This document shows, in pieces, positions 23,008-32,155 of a stretch of 32,715 nt of DNA. The DNA comes from Planctomycetaceae bacterium. GTDB taxonomy: Bacteria; Planctomycetota; Planctomycetia; Pirellulales; Pirellulaceae. Location: NCBI GenBank assembly GCA_947463915.1, contig CANHVO010000029.1, positions 1-32,715 of the forward strand, in the 5' to 3' direction. The first letter of the stretch is position 1; each line of letters opens with the position of its first letter. The position numbers and the translations under genes are program-made. The notes beneath the pieces are model-generated. The model was given only the letters and a program-made list of their open reading frames with translations. It was not told where the DNA came from and ran no database searches.

Positions 23008-25999
23008 AGACAAACTCATTGGTGCAAAGGAGTACGTGACAAAGTGGTTCCCAGGATTCCACACGGTTCGAATTACCGACAGCAGCCGATACGAGTGATT
23101 GTTCGGATTGGGTCGGTGGTCGCTGAAACAATCGATCGGTCAGCCAAGCAAGTCGTTGATTCGCATCGCCGTCCTGTTTGACTACTAACGTAGCGAGTGT
23201 ATTGGCCTGAGTTAGAGCAAACGTGTTGTTGAGAAGCCACAAAGCTTGCGGGGCAACGACCGTATCGTTGCGTTTGTCGACGATTGTCTGCGCATTCGCT
23301 CCATCGAACACTGCAAGATAGCCTGACCGATCCGATCGCACGTTGGCGATGTAAAGGGTTCGGCGCGGGACCATGAGGTCGCGAACCGCCGGCCCGCCCC
23401 GAGTCTGATCCAAAGCCCCAGCTGCGAACAGCAGCGAGTCTCGCAACTCCTCCGCGCTTAGCCTCCGTCGTTGCTGATGCGATACGAGTGTGTTCTCGAT
23501 ATCAACCGTACCTGAATTAGACGCAGGTGCCGACGATCGCTTGTAAGCGTCCGAGTTCATCATCAATCGGTGCATCTGTTTGATGCTCCAGCCGCTATTG
23601 ATGAATTTGATCGCCAAGTAGTCCAGCAGTTCCGGGTGCGTGGGCCTTTCCCCCAACTTGCCAAAATTGTTAGGCGTTCGCACGAGGGCTTGGCCGAAAT
23701 GATGTTGCCAAATCCGATTGGCCATGACTCGAGCTGTTAGCGGGTTTTCTGGACGGGTCACCCATTTCGCAAGTTCAACTCGACCACTTCCATCAACGAT
23801 TTTTGGTTGTTCGTTGACAAGTAGGACCGGAAAGCCGCGTGGAACTTCATCGCTGAGTTGATCGTACTGGCCCCGTTTATGGATTCGGGCATTGTGATAT
23901 CCAGCATAGGCCGTATTTTTGATGCCACCGTCTGCCAATCCAACGGCTTTCGGCGCAACGATGATCTCGGCGGCCAATTGGGCACGCTCCGCTTCCAAGG
24001 TCCGGGCGGTTGCATCGTTTTGAATCAGTTGTTGCCCATCACCTTCGCACACCCACCAACCATCTTCACCCGGCTGACGTCCCGTCTTTAGCGATTCCCC
24101 TAAACTCCAATGTTGTGGCTCACTCGTACTTGAGCGTGTGATGACGAAAGTTGTCACAGTTGTATCGCAAGCATGACTGGCTTGAGGCTTGATAATCAAA
24201 CGCAACAATTCGCCTGGTGCAATCGAAAGGTCAGCCTTCACAAACTCCGCCGTGCCGCCGTTCGCTATGGAACCTGAGCCTAGTAGCGTGGTCCCGTGAC
24301 GAAGTTCCCATAAAACACCGTCACCACAATTCGGGTCGGTGTCTACCAGTTTTATATTTGCCTGGTAACTGCCATCCGCCGGGCTAACCCAAGCTGCCGT
24401 GATCGAAGAGATTGGGCCAGGATGAAGCGCAACACCGCTTGGTGGAATACTAAAGGTGAGGACCTTTAATTCCGCGTCAGTCTCATTGAGCATCAGCGAT
24501 GGTGTGTCAGCCCCTTGCTTGATTCGACGCATCAGCCCCTTGGTTCCGAGCGCGTTGTGCTCTACGGTTTGCAGCGGGCGAAGCATGGCTGTCAGGCTTG
24601 TATCGATTTCTGCGATTCGTTTTTGCTTTTGTGTTTGTTGTTCGCGGACGTGCGGTTCGGTCAAATCGATTCGCATCGGTTCTTCGCCCGCACCTGGCGG
24701 TGTAAAATTCTCGAGAATCCGACTGCTGTAAAAGAACCCCGCTAACGCATGGTAATCTCGAGCTGTGAAGGGATCGTATTTGTGGTCGTGGCAGCGAGCG
24801 CACGCCAACGTTATGCCGAGAAATGTACGACTCGTAAAGTCGACTTGGTCGTCTACGATGTCCGTGTGAATCTTTTTTTTGTCGGCATCCCCATTGCCCC
24901 ATTCGCCGATGGCATACGCTCCCGTTGCGATGATCTGCTCGACGTTAAATTGACCATCGCTTGTCCCAAGAATATCACCGGCAATCTGGTCCCTAACAAA
25001 TTGATCGTAGGGTTGATCGCGATTGAATGCGTTCACTACCCAATCTCGATACCGCCACGCTTCCGCAATATCTCCCGCGCCACCATAGGAGCGGGCGTCC
25101 CAGGAGTCGGCATAACGTGCGAGATCCAACCAATGTCGCCCCCAACGTTCGCCGTACTGCGGAGAAGCCAGCAGTCGCTCAATGACCTTCGGAAATGCAT
25201 CAGCACTTGTATCCGCAAGGAAAGCTGACATTTCGCCAGAAGTCGGAGGAAGCCCCGTCAAATCGTATGTAGCACGTCGCAACAGCGTTCGCTTGTCCGC
25301 TTCGGGTGATTTGCCGAGATTCGCAGTCGTTAATTTCGAATCAAGAAAACTGTCGATTGTTGCGGTATCGAAATCAGCCGGCTTTTGAATCGGTTGGAAT
25401 GCCCACCAGGTTTTCGCTTCTGCTTCGTCCATTCCGCCAACTTTTTGCCTCGCGATACGAGGGTCATGCGCCCCTCGACCGATCCAATCCTTCATCAACT
25501 GGATCTCTGCGTTCGGCAATTTGCCACCAGCATCGGAGGGTGGCATTTGCGGACCATCTTCTCCATACTCGATCGCTGCGATGATCAGGCTTTCCATCGG
25601 CTTGCCGGGAACGATCGCGGGCCCCGTGTCTCCCCCTTTCGTCCATCCTAGCTTTGTGTCCAACGCTAGTCCTCCGTGCATCTTGCCTTTGCCTGACGTA
25701 TGACAGCCTTCGCATCGTTGGACCAAAATAGGTCGTATCTTGGATTCAAAGTAGTCGTCATTCTCGTCAGCAAAAACACGTACGTTCCAACCACTTAGAA
25801 ATACTCCGATCGCCATCAGCAATGCTGACTTGGCAGCGGTATGCCTAAGGATTGATCGCAGGGGAGCTAAGGCGGACTGCGGGGAAAAACATACCGCGCT
25901 GAGTAGCTGGATTCGTAAAAATTCAGCTAGTTCGGAATTCTCACGAATTCCGCTACGGTATGTTTCATCCTGATGCTCGCCTAAGGATGCGATATTCAT
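22997..25999 (-). CDS. PSCyt1/DUF1549/DUF1553 (PSD1) protein with repeat-derived N-terminus
   Basis: A 1000-residue protein. Domain order: a heme-c-type segment CEGCH at 96-100 within PSCyt1 (followed by MHGGLALDT and PAIVPGKP), DUF1549/PSCyt2 at about 205-430 with CARCHDHK at 400-407, a beta-rich insert at about 490-630, and DUF1553/PSD1 at about 700-980. It is predicted to be exported. Unusually, the hydrophobic export signal (SALLMAIGVFLSGW) starts only at about residue 58; the codons before it include the palindromic repeat at 25866-25970. ATG at 25999 is supported by a 4-nt overlap with the preceding DUF1501 stop (ATGA) and by GAGAGG seven bases upstream. Function is probably oxidative or electron-transfer chemistry with its DUF1501 partner; unproven. 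Confidence 0.9.
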   Translation of the reverse strand: MNIASLGEHQDETYRSGIRENSELAEFLRIQLLSAVCFSPQSALAPLRSILRHTAAKSALLMAIGVFLSGWNVRVFADENDDYFESKIRPILVQRCEGCHTSGKGKMHGGLALDTKLGWTKGGDTGPAIVPGKPMESLIIAAIEYGEDGPQMPPSDAGGKLPNAEIQLMKDWIGRGAHDPRIARQKVGGMDEAEAKTWWAFQPIQKPADFDTATIDSFLDSKLTTANLGKSPEADKRTLLRRATYDLTGLPPTSGEMSAFLADTSADAFPKVIERLLASPQYGERWGRHWLDLARYADSWDARSYGGAGDIAEAWRYRDWVVNAFNRDQPYDQFVRDQIAGDILGTSDGQFNVEQIIATGAYAIGEWGNGDADKKKIHTDIVDDQVDFTSRTFLGITLACARCHDHKYDPFTARDYHALAGFFYSSRILENFTPPGAGEEPMRIDLTEPHVREQQTQKQKRIAEIDTSLTAMLRPLQTVEHNALGTKGLMRRIKQGADTPSLMLNETDAELKVLTFSIPPSGVALHPGPISSITAAWVSPADGSYQANIKLVDTDPNCGDGVLWELRHGTTLLGSGSIANGGTAEFVKADLSIAPGELLRLIIKPQASHACDTTVTTFVITRSSTSEPQHWSLGESLKTGRQPGEDGWWVCEGDGQQLIQNDATARTLEAERAQLAAEIIVAPKAVGLADGGIKNTAYAGYHNARIHKRGQYDQLSDEVPRGFPVLLVNEQPKIVDGSGRVELAKWVTRPENPLTARVMANRIWQHHFGQALVRTPNNFGKLGERPTHPELLDYLAIKFINSGWSIKQMHRLMMNSDAYKRSSAPASNSGTVDIENTLVSHQQRRRLSAEELRDSLLFAAGALDQTRGGPAVRDLMVPRRTLYIANVRSDRSGYLAVFDGANAQTIVDKRNDTVVAPQALWLLNNTFALTQANTLATLVVKQDGDANQRLAWLTDRLFQRPPTQSEQSLVSAAVGNSNRVESWEPLCHVLLCTNEFVYVD
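25866..25970. repeat. REP-like palindromic element inside a coding region
   Basis: GTAG (25903-25906) starts the left unit, CTAC (25953-25956) ends the inverted right unit; over 22 bases the two units match at 18 positions. Outer sequence also pairs (ACATACCG with CGGTATGT). The whole block resembles the repeat near 15000-15100, including the GGCGG..GCGGG left flank. GCCTAAGGAT occurs directly repeated at 25843-25852 and 25979-25988 around the element. Read on the minus strand it encodes about 30 residues of the PSD1 N-terminus, without a stop. Confidence 0.7.
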
Positions 26000-27414
26000 A
26001 CTAGCACCTCTCGGATCACGTTACCGTGCACGTCGGTTAGTCGATGGTCACGACCGCCATAGCGATAGGTGAGTCGTTCGTGATCAAGTCCCATTTGATG
26101 CAAGATCGTGGCGTGGATATCGTGAACCGTTACGGGATTGATCACAGCGTTGGTGCCGAACTCATCGGTCTCGCCGTAGGTCATTCCTCCCTTAAATCCG
26201 CCACCGGCCATAAAGATGGTGTAGCCGCTCACGTGATGATCGCGACCGGTGGAGTCATTGATGGCACCGACGGCAGGAGTTCTTCCCATCTCGCCCGCCC
26301 ATAACACGATTGTTTCCTCAAGTAAGCCCCGCTGATGGAGATCGGTAATGAGCGCTGCAACGGACTGTTCGGTGACTCGAGCATTCTTCTCGTGGTTCGT
26401 CTTAAGAAGCGTGTGTTGATCCCAGGGCGAATTGTTGCCATCGAAACTCGGACAAGTGATTTCAACAAACCGGACTCCCGCCTCGACCAGTCTGCGAGCT
26501 CGCAACGCCTGCGTCGCATAGAACCGCTGATGTTCATCGGTCGAGTCCACGCCATACATCTTTTGGATGTGTTCTGGTTCATTGCTGATATCCGCAAGGT
26601 CCGGAACGGTGCTCTGCATGCGGAACGCGGTCTCGTAGTTTGCGATTGCGGCTTCAATCTCTTGCGGCTCAGAGGTTTGCTTACCGAAAGCAAGATCGGA
26701 CTCGGCGAGTAAAGCCAGCTTCTGCCGCTGCAAGATCATGCTTTCTTGCGGCGCGATATTGTCGACCGGAGTGCCTTTCGCACGCATCATGGTCGCTTGG
26801 TGACTGGCGGGCAAGAAAGAGCTGCCAAAGTTTTCTAGCCCACCGTTGGGCACCCAATCATTGTTCAGCAGGACATACGCTGGAAGATTTTGGTTCTCTG
26901 TACCGAGTCCATACGATATCCAAGCGCCAATACTAGGTGCTTGTCCCAAAACACGTCCGGTATGCAGGAGGAGATTGGACTGACCATGCAACGGCAACTC
27001 GCCGACCATAGAACGCACGACACAAAGATGGTCGGCGACTTGAGCGAGGTTAGGAAAGAGGTCACTTACCCACAATCCGCTTTCTCCACGTTGTTTGAAC
27101 TCCCAAGGGCATCCCAGCCAGACGCGGCCTGCTGAGTTGTCCGATCGTTTGCTGACCCAACTGGAGCCGATGGGTTGCCCTTGATGCTTCTTGAGCATCG
27201 GCTTGTAGTCGAACGTATCGACGTGGCTCGGTCCACCATCCATGAAACAAAAGATGATGTTTTTCGCCTTTGCGGTAAAACGAGGCGTGGCATTAACTTG
27301 GCTGGAAATCAATCCGTTCAACGCGAGCATGCCAAAGCCACAGGAGGCCTGCTGGAGAAAACCTCGCCGCGTGAACGCAGGTGCGATAGAGCCGGGGCAA
27401 ATCGGGTGTTTCAT
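25996..27414 (-). CDS. DUF1501 protein, Tat-exported
   Basis: A 472-residue DUF1501 protein with a good twin-arginine signal (FTRRGFLQQASCGFGMLAL). Family segments: NIIFCFMDGGPSHVDTFDYK, GAWISYGLGTENQNLPAYVL, ARRLVEAGVRFVEI, LWAGEMGRTPAVG, STGRDHHVSGYTIFMAGGG and the C-terminal HDIHATILHQMGLDHERLTY. It is clearly related to, but well diverged from, the second DUF1501 protein of the operon, so the two are not a recent duplication. It starts 53 nt after the beta-propeller PSD1 gene and its stop overlaps the next PSD1 start by 4 nt. Periplasmic hydrolase function is inferred from the alkaline-phosphatase-superfamily relation. Confidence 0.92.
   Translation of the reverse strand: MKHPICPGSIAPAFTRRGFLQQASCGFGMLALNGLISSQVNATPRFTAKAKNIIFCFMDGGPSHVDTFDYKPMLKKHQGQPIGSSWVSKRSDNSAGRVWLGCPWEFKQRGESGLWVSDLFPNLAQVADHLCVVRSMVGELPLHGQSNLLLHTGRVLGQAPSIGAWISYGLGTENQNLPAYVLLNNDWVPNGGLENFGSSFLPASHQATMMRAKGTPVDNIAPQESMILQRQKLALLAESDLAFGKQTSEPQEIEAAIANYETAFRMQSTVPDLADISNEPEHIQKMYGVDSTDEHQRFYATQALRARRLVEAGVRFVEITCPSFDGNNSPWDQHTLLKTNHEKNARVTEQSVAALITDLHQRGLLEETIVLWAGEMGRTPAVGAINDSTGRDHHVSGYTIFMAGGGFKGGMTYGETDEFGTNAVINPVTVHDIHATILHQMGLDHERLTYRYGGRDHRLTDVHGNVIREVLV
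26007..26012 (-). promoter_or_regulatory. Ribosome binding site that decides the PSD1 start
   Basis: GAGAGG on the minus strand lies seven bases before the ATG at 25999. With the ATGA overlap it argues that translation really begins upstream of the palindromic element, so the element is translated. Confidence 0.6.
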
Positions 27415-27467
27415 GGCTAGTCAGGAGTTAGCGAAAATAGGCGGGGTGGACGGCGCATTCGATTGGG

Positions 27468-30400
27468 TTAGCGGTAGTGAATGAATTCTTGGGTGTTGAA
27501 AATAGCGTGGGCCAGTTGGGTCCACGCAGCTTCATCATTCTGGATATCTGCCGTGGTTGCAAAGGAACGAACAGCTGCCGTCCATTGCTGCAATTCTTGC
27601 GGGCGTGGTGCACGGGCGTAGGAAGCCAGAAACATGCTCGTCACACGTTCTTCTACAGTGGTATGCGGGTCTTTGATAATCTGCATGGCCCAATGTTTGG
27701 CAAGGGTGCTAACCAACGGGTCATTGAGCATCATCAGCGATTGCGATGGAACGTTCGTTACGTTGCGTCTACCGCTTGGGAGCCGTAGATCCGGCAAGTC
27801 GAACGTTGTCAAAACTTTAGGAGGAGCCATGATCGACATGGTCAAATAGAGTGACCGACGACCATCGCCATCCAATGGGCCAGAATACAGTCGCTTGGTT
27901 GCATCTTCTGCGGGCCGGAACGGATTGATCGATCGTCCGTAGAGTCGGCCATCGAGACGCCCGGAGACCATGAGCATAGCATCGCGAATCGACTCTGCTT
28001 CTAAACGGCGAGTTGGATAATGATGACGCAAACGATTGGCTGGATCTCGCTGCTTCGCGTCGTCATTTCCGATGCCCGATTGGCTGAAAGTTTCCGTGAG
28101 CAGTAGTTGCCGAACCAACTTCTTCGTCGACCAGCCTTGACGAACAAAATCTCGCGCTAGCCAATCAAGTAATTTCGGATGCGAAGGCTTGTCCCCCAGT
28201 CGTCCAAAGTCGTCGGGCGTCGTGACGAGCCCCGTCCCAAACACCCATTGCCATACGCGGTTCACATAGACTCGCGAAGTCAGTGGGTGCTCTGGGGTCA
28301 ACAAGGAGTCGGCAAGTTCTAATCGCCCGCTCCCTGCGCTCTTGGCGACATCGTTCCGGCCTGCAAACATTTGCAAGGAATCGGGCATAACCAAATCACC
28401 GAGCGAATCGTAATTGCCACGTATATTGAGATGCAATCCCGATCTGGCAACTTCACGTTCATCCATGCTGTTGACCGAACGCGGAAATGCGATGGACTGC
28501 TCGATCGCCCGATACTCCAACGTCAACTGCGAGAGAGGACTATCCGCGGTTGCTTGGTTTGGTAGCAGTTTGTGAGAAATCAACCAATCGATGATTTGGC
28601 GGTCACCCAAGCGAATTTGTCCATCGCACCATCGACGAATCGCATCGTTGAACCATGCGCTCACAATCGTGTTGATTTCGTCGCTACTTTTGGGAGTCGC
28701 GTTTGCATACAACGATTCGAAGGCATCGAGCGTATCCTGCGGTGTTCCTCCCACATCATGCGTCACGATGCCGGAAACGCTGAACCAACTCCGTTTGTCA
28801 AAACCCAAGTCGCTGTTCGGCAAGCCGGGTATGACGCCCACTCGAGCCGGGAAATTCGGGTTGAGCGACGAAGTGACGAAATCGATAGTCACCTTCGTAA
28901 CGCCCCCTTTCATGGGAGTATCTCCAATGGTTCGCCATGTCGGCTGAATCTGATTGACGATGCTGACACCTTCATTCAGAAGTGCGTTTTCATCCATTTG
29001 AAGGTACCCGCCAAATTCGCCACCTGCGAGTTTAAGGCTTACGAATTGACCGGGAACTAAGTGTTCTGGGGGCATTCGAAGTGCACCGGGCAATTTGGAA
29101 GAAAGCGAATGCGTATGGTAGCCTCGGGGTAATAACCGCTGGATGACCAAATCGCGGTCCAAGGCAATGAGCGGTGTGGCCTCGTCGACCCAACCGTGCT
29201 TCATGCCATCACCATCGGTGACCCAGCCTGCGGGTAGGTGAGGCTGGGCAAAGTCGGCCAGAATTTGGAACGACTCGTTCCCTTTGATTCGTGCCTCTCT
29301 AGCCGCTTTCCATTCCGCAGTGAGCGCATTCCAAGTCGATTCCATTTCGCTTTTAGCAGCAGCATTGGCTGCGATCAGTTTTGCGAGCGGATATGCGACG
29401 TCTTCGATCGTTGGTGGTGGCATTGGCGGTGTCGCGCTCGGAACTTCCAGCAGAGCGCGCCAGCTTGACGGTTGAAGGGCTACGGCACGCCAAAGCTTTG
29501 CAACCTCGCCACGAATCGCCGTTCGCAGTTCCTTTAGCTTTGCGATCGCCGCGTCGTTCTTACCCGGCGCATCCGCAGGTCGGCTAACCCATCGCGGGGT
29601 CATGAACGCGGCTCCCAATGCGTAGTAATCTTTTTGCGATACCGCTTCCAGTTTGTGATCGTGGCACTTCGCACAAGCGACGGTGGTGGCCAGGAAAACT
29701 TTTGAAAAGGCATCAATCTTGTTGCTGACCATCTCCTGATGGACACCGTTGTAAGCCAAACTACTGCCATGCCGATGCTCGCCCAAATGATAAAACATCG
29801 GACCAATAATGCTCTCGTTGATTCCTAAATCGACATCGACTCGCGGTTGAGGCAAAAGGTCGCCGGCCAACTGCTCGCGCAGGAAGACATCAAATCCGAC
29901 GTCACCATTGAAGGCGCGGATCAGATAGTCACGGTACTCATAGGCTCCTTTCGCAGGGACATCCCATTCGTAACCATAAGTGTCGGTGTATCGAACGGCG
30001 TCCATCCAATGTCTCGCAAAATGCTCACCGAAATGAGGCGAATCAAGAAACTCGTCGATCAGCTGCTCCATTGCCAACTTGCGATCGACTTGCCATTTCT
30101 CCAGAAACGATTCACGCTGTGCAGACGTTGGCGGCAATCCGGTCAGGACAATCGCAACCCTCCGAAGCAACACCTCAGGCTCTGCTGCAGGAGCAGGCTT
30201 TAGTTTCGCTTGTTCAAGTGCAGCTAGGACGAATCGATCGACGGGTAGATCGGACCAATGGTTTTCAGCAACGATTGGCGGCTCCGGATTGGCCAGCGGC
30301 TTTAGACTCCACCAATCCAGTCGTTTTTGAAACTCTTCGGCCCAAGTGTTCGATGTGGGTGAAACAGCAGAACCCGCATCTCGTCTCGGGTCGATAGCAC

Positions 30401-31604
30401 CTTGTCGAATCCATTTGGCGAGCAAGGCGACTTCATCCATCGACAATTGTTTGTCTGGTGGCATCTTGAGATCTTTGTCGGTGTATTGAACAGCCTTGAT
30501 CAACAGACTGTCATCAGGCTTGCCAGGATGAATCGCGGGGCCAGACTCACCACCGCGTTCCCAAGCGTGGCGAGTATCCAGACGCAGGCCACCTTCCTGC
30601 GAAGCTTCTCCATGACATTCGTTGCATCGTGCAATGAGGAGCGGCCGAATCTTTGCCTCAAAGAACGCAAGCTTTTCGGAGGCGTCCGCGGTCTCTTTGG
30701 TGGGTGGTGTGTATGCAAACTCTTCGGTCGGCGATTTTGATGTAAACGCGAAACTGATCGGAGATTTCATTTCGGGACCGCCGAGCTGTCGCAACGGACC
30801 GCTACTGCTGGCACGATCACTTGGCCAGACGCTGACTGTTCCGTTCAAATTCGCAGCATAGATCAAACCATCTGGTCCGATCGTCAGACCTACGGGTGTA
30901 TTCAGCTCGCCACCAACTCCAGCCCATTCGATGGTTTCTTTTCCATCGAAACGAAGAATACGATTGGCGGAAGTGCTCCAGAATGCATTTCCTTTTGTAT
31001 CGAATGCCAGCCCCCAAGGAGCTTGCGGTGTACGCTGTGCCCAGATTTCGCTCATGGATCCATCGAGCTTGTCCGATGCGCGTCGCAGCGCCTGTGCCAC
31101 ATAGTCGGTAATGACTAATCGCCCATCATGAATGGCGATTTGAGTGATGCCTCCGGGGGACGCGAGCGCGGAGTCCGCTTTCCATTCGCCTGACGGATAG
31201 GAATAGCGTTTGACTTTGCCATCCCCCTGACTGGCGACCAACAAGTCACCTTCGTACCAGGTCATCCCGGTTGCTCGAAAGAGCCTGCCGCCGTAGCCTT
31301 CAGGGATATCGAGCAGAGTCTCCATGAGTCCATCACCGCGTGGGTCGAAACGGAGCACAGTACCCGCGCCGCCAGGCAATCCAGTCGATATCAGTAGCCG
31401 GCCGTCTGAGTCGAAAAGGATGGCGTTCGAAGGAGGCAATCCGCTGAGCACGGTTCCAAGATGGTTGCCCCTAGCTAGGCTATAACGTTCCACTTTGCCC
31501 GAGCTATTCATGAGCACCAGCATCTCATCGCTATCGGCCGCATCAACGCGGGCCAACATGAGGATGCAAAGCAACATCAAGATTGGGGCAATCAAAGATC
31601 GCAC
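27468..31604 (-). CDS. Beta-propeller / PSCyt1 / DUF1549 / DUF1553 fusion protein
   Basis: A 1378-residue exported protein. Signal peptide: RSLIAPILMLLCILMLARVDAA. Residues about 25-290 form NHL-like propeller repeats (NSSGKVERYSL, PWGLAFDTKGN, PVGLTIGPDGLIYAANLNG). PSCyt1 follows with CNECH at about 327-331 and PAIHPGKPDDSLL, then DUF1549 with CAKCHDHK at about 644-651, a variable middle, and DUF1553 at the C-terminus ending FNTQEFIHYR. GTG at 31604 is preferred over ATG at 31700 because GAGAAGGA lies seven bases upstream and the signal peptide then starts at the N-terminus; the longer form would add 32 proline-rich residues before it. First gene of the four-gene operon with both DUF1501 genes. 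Confidence 0.88.
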   Translation of the reverse strand: MRSLIAPILMLLCILMLARVDAADSDEMLVLMNSSGKVERYSLARGNHLGTVLSGLPPSNAILFDSDGRLLISTGLPGGAGTVLRFDPRGDGLMETLLDIPEGYGGRLFRATGMTWYEGDLLVASQGDGKVKRYSYPSGEWKADSALASPGGITQIAIHDGRLVITDYVAQALRRASDKLDGSMSEIWAQRTPQAPWGLAFDTKGNAFWSTSANRILRFDGKETIEWAGVGGELNTPVGLTIGPDGLIYAANLNGTVSVWPSDRASSSGPLRQLGGPEMKSPISFAFTSKSPTEEFAYTPPTKETADASEKLAFFEAKIRPLLIARCNECHGEASQEGGLRLDTRHAWERGGESGPAIHPGKPDDSLLIKAVQYTDKDLKMPPDKQLSMDEVALLAKWIRQGAIDPRRDAGSAVSPTSNTWAEEFQKRLDWWSLKPLANPEPPIVAENHWSDLPVDRFVLAALEQAKLKPAPAAEPEVLLRRVAIVLTGLPPTSAQRESFLEKWQVDRKLAMEQLIDEFLDSPHFGEHFARHWMDAVRYTDTYGYEWDVPAKGAYEYRDYLIRAFNGDVGFDVFLREQLAGDLLPQPRVDVDLGINESIIGPMFYHLGEHRHGSSLAYNGVHQEMVSNKIDAFSKVFLATTVACAKCHDHKLEAVSQKDYYALGAAFMTPRWVSRPADAPGKNDAAIAKLKELRTAIRGEVAKLWRAVALQPSSWRALLEVPSATPPMPPPTIEDVAYPLAKLIAANAAAKSEMESTWNALTAEWKAAREARIKGNESFQILADFAQPHLPAGWVTDGDGMKHGWVDEATPLIALDRDLVIQRLLPRGYHTHSLSSKLPGALRMPPEHLVPGQFVSLKLAGGEFGGYLQMDENALLNEGVSIVNQIQPTWRTIGDTPMKGGVTKVTIDFVTSSLNPNFPARVGVIPGLPNSDLGFDKRSWFSVSGIVTHDVGGTPQDTLDAFESLYANATPKSSDEINTIVSAWFNDAIRRWCDGQIRLGDRQIIDWLISHKLLPNQATADSPLSQLTLEYRAIEQSIAFPRSVNSMDEREVARSGLHLNIRGNYDSLGDLVMPDSLQMFAGRNDVAKSAGSGRLELADSLLTPEHPLTSRVYVNRVWQWVFGTGLVTTPDDFGRLGDKPSHPKLLDWLARDFVRQGWSTKKLVRQLLLTETFSQSGIGNDDAKQRDPANRLRHHYPTRRLEAESIRDAMLMVSGRLDGRLYGRSINPFRPAEDATKRLYSGPLDGDGRRSLYLTMSIMAPPKVLTTFDLPDLRLPSGRRNVTNVPSQSLMMLNDPLVSTLAKHWAMQIIKDPHTTVEERVTSMFLASYARAPRPQELQQWTAAVRSFATTADIQNDEAAWTQLAHAIFNTQEFIHYR

Positions 31605-31611
31605 AAATTTA

Positions 31612-31619
31612 TCCTTCTC
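31612..31619 (-). promoter_or_regulatory. Ribosome binding site supporting a GTG start
   Basis: GAGAAGGA on the minus strand is followed after seven bases by GTG at 31604, directly ahead of a signal peptide. It is the strongest ribosome binding site in the window and decides the start of the propeller-PSD1 gene. Confidence 0.6.
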
Positions 31620-31841
31620 GGAAATCCGAAATCGGCTGGCGACTGGCGCAAATACGAACCAATCAGGGAGGTGGGGACAAGGCGGGGTGGGTTGGGGCAT
31701 GTTGGGCCAAAGGCGTAGCCAACTCTATTATAGCCCAATTTGGTAAGGCTGGGCGACCGAAAAGCAAGCCGAATTCAAACACCGTAGCACGACGCGCAAT
31801 CTAGTGAATCTACTAATCAATTAGGGGCATAGCCCCGGTCG

Positions 31842-32028
31842 TTTACATAGCCCAGCCTGCAGGGCTGGGTCAAATCAAGCAAAGGTATTGACAGGGCCAA
31901 CGGCCCGGCAGTTTGCTTCGGTCGGAAACGTTAGTCAACAAGCGGTCGGACCTTTGGCCCTTAAGAGCAATAGCAACGAATACCCAGCCCGTTGGGCTGG
32001 GCTATGTAAATTGCTGGGCCGTTGGCCC
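31842..32028. repeat. Composite inverted repeat with four hairpins
   Basis: TTTACATAGCCCAGCC (31842-31857) and its exact inverse at 31995-32010 enclose about 137 bases. Each end carries its own hairpin, CCCAGCC (31851-31857) with GGCTGGG (31863-31869), and CCCAGCC (31983-31989) with GGCTGGG (31995-32001). Two more hairpins use GGGCC and GGCCC, at 31894-31906 (loop AAC) and 32016-32028 (loop GTT), themselves in opposite orientation. It reads like two adjoining repeat units facing each other. Confidence 0.7.
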
Positions 32029-32155
32029 GACAGCACAGAAAACGTGCAACTTCAAAACTTGCGCATCGTGCTAAGCATGTTCGAACCCTTTTTCACGCCC
32101 AAGCGAATGCTTAGTGGCGATACACCGAGGGCTGCCTTGGCTGGCAATCGAAGAA

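Larger units (their letters stand above)
31605..32155. other. Intergenic region with composite repeat
   Basis: Upstream region of the four-gene operon. It contains a G-rich stretch (about 31670-31700), a small hairpin GGGGC-AT-AGCCCC near 31824-31836, a composite repeat at 31842-32028, and CTAAGCAT (32071-32078) facing ATGCTTAG (32107-32114). No gene or convincing promoter motif was found; frames crossing the region merely read through the repeats. Confidence 0.55.

Noticed and set aside
31605-31700. N-terminal extension of the propeller-PSD1 protein to ATG 31700
   Set aside because: It would place 32 proline-rich residues before the signal peptide, and no ribosome binding site is seen; GTG at 31604 has a strong one.
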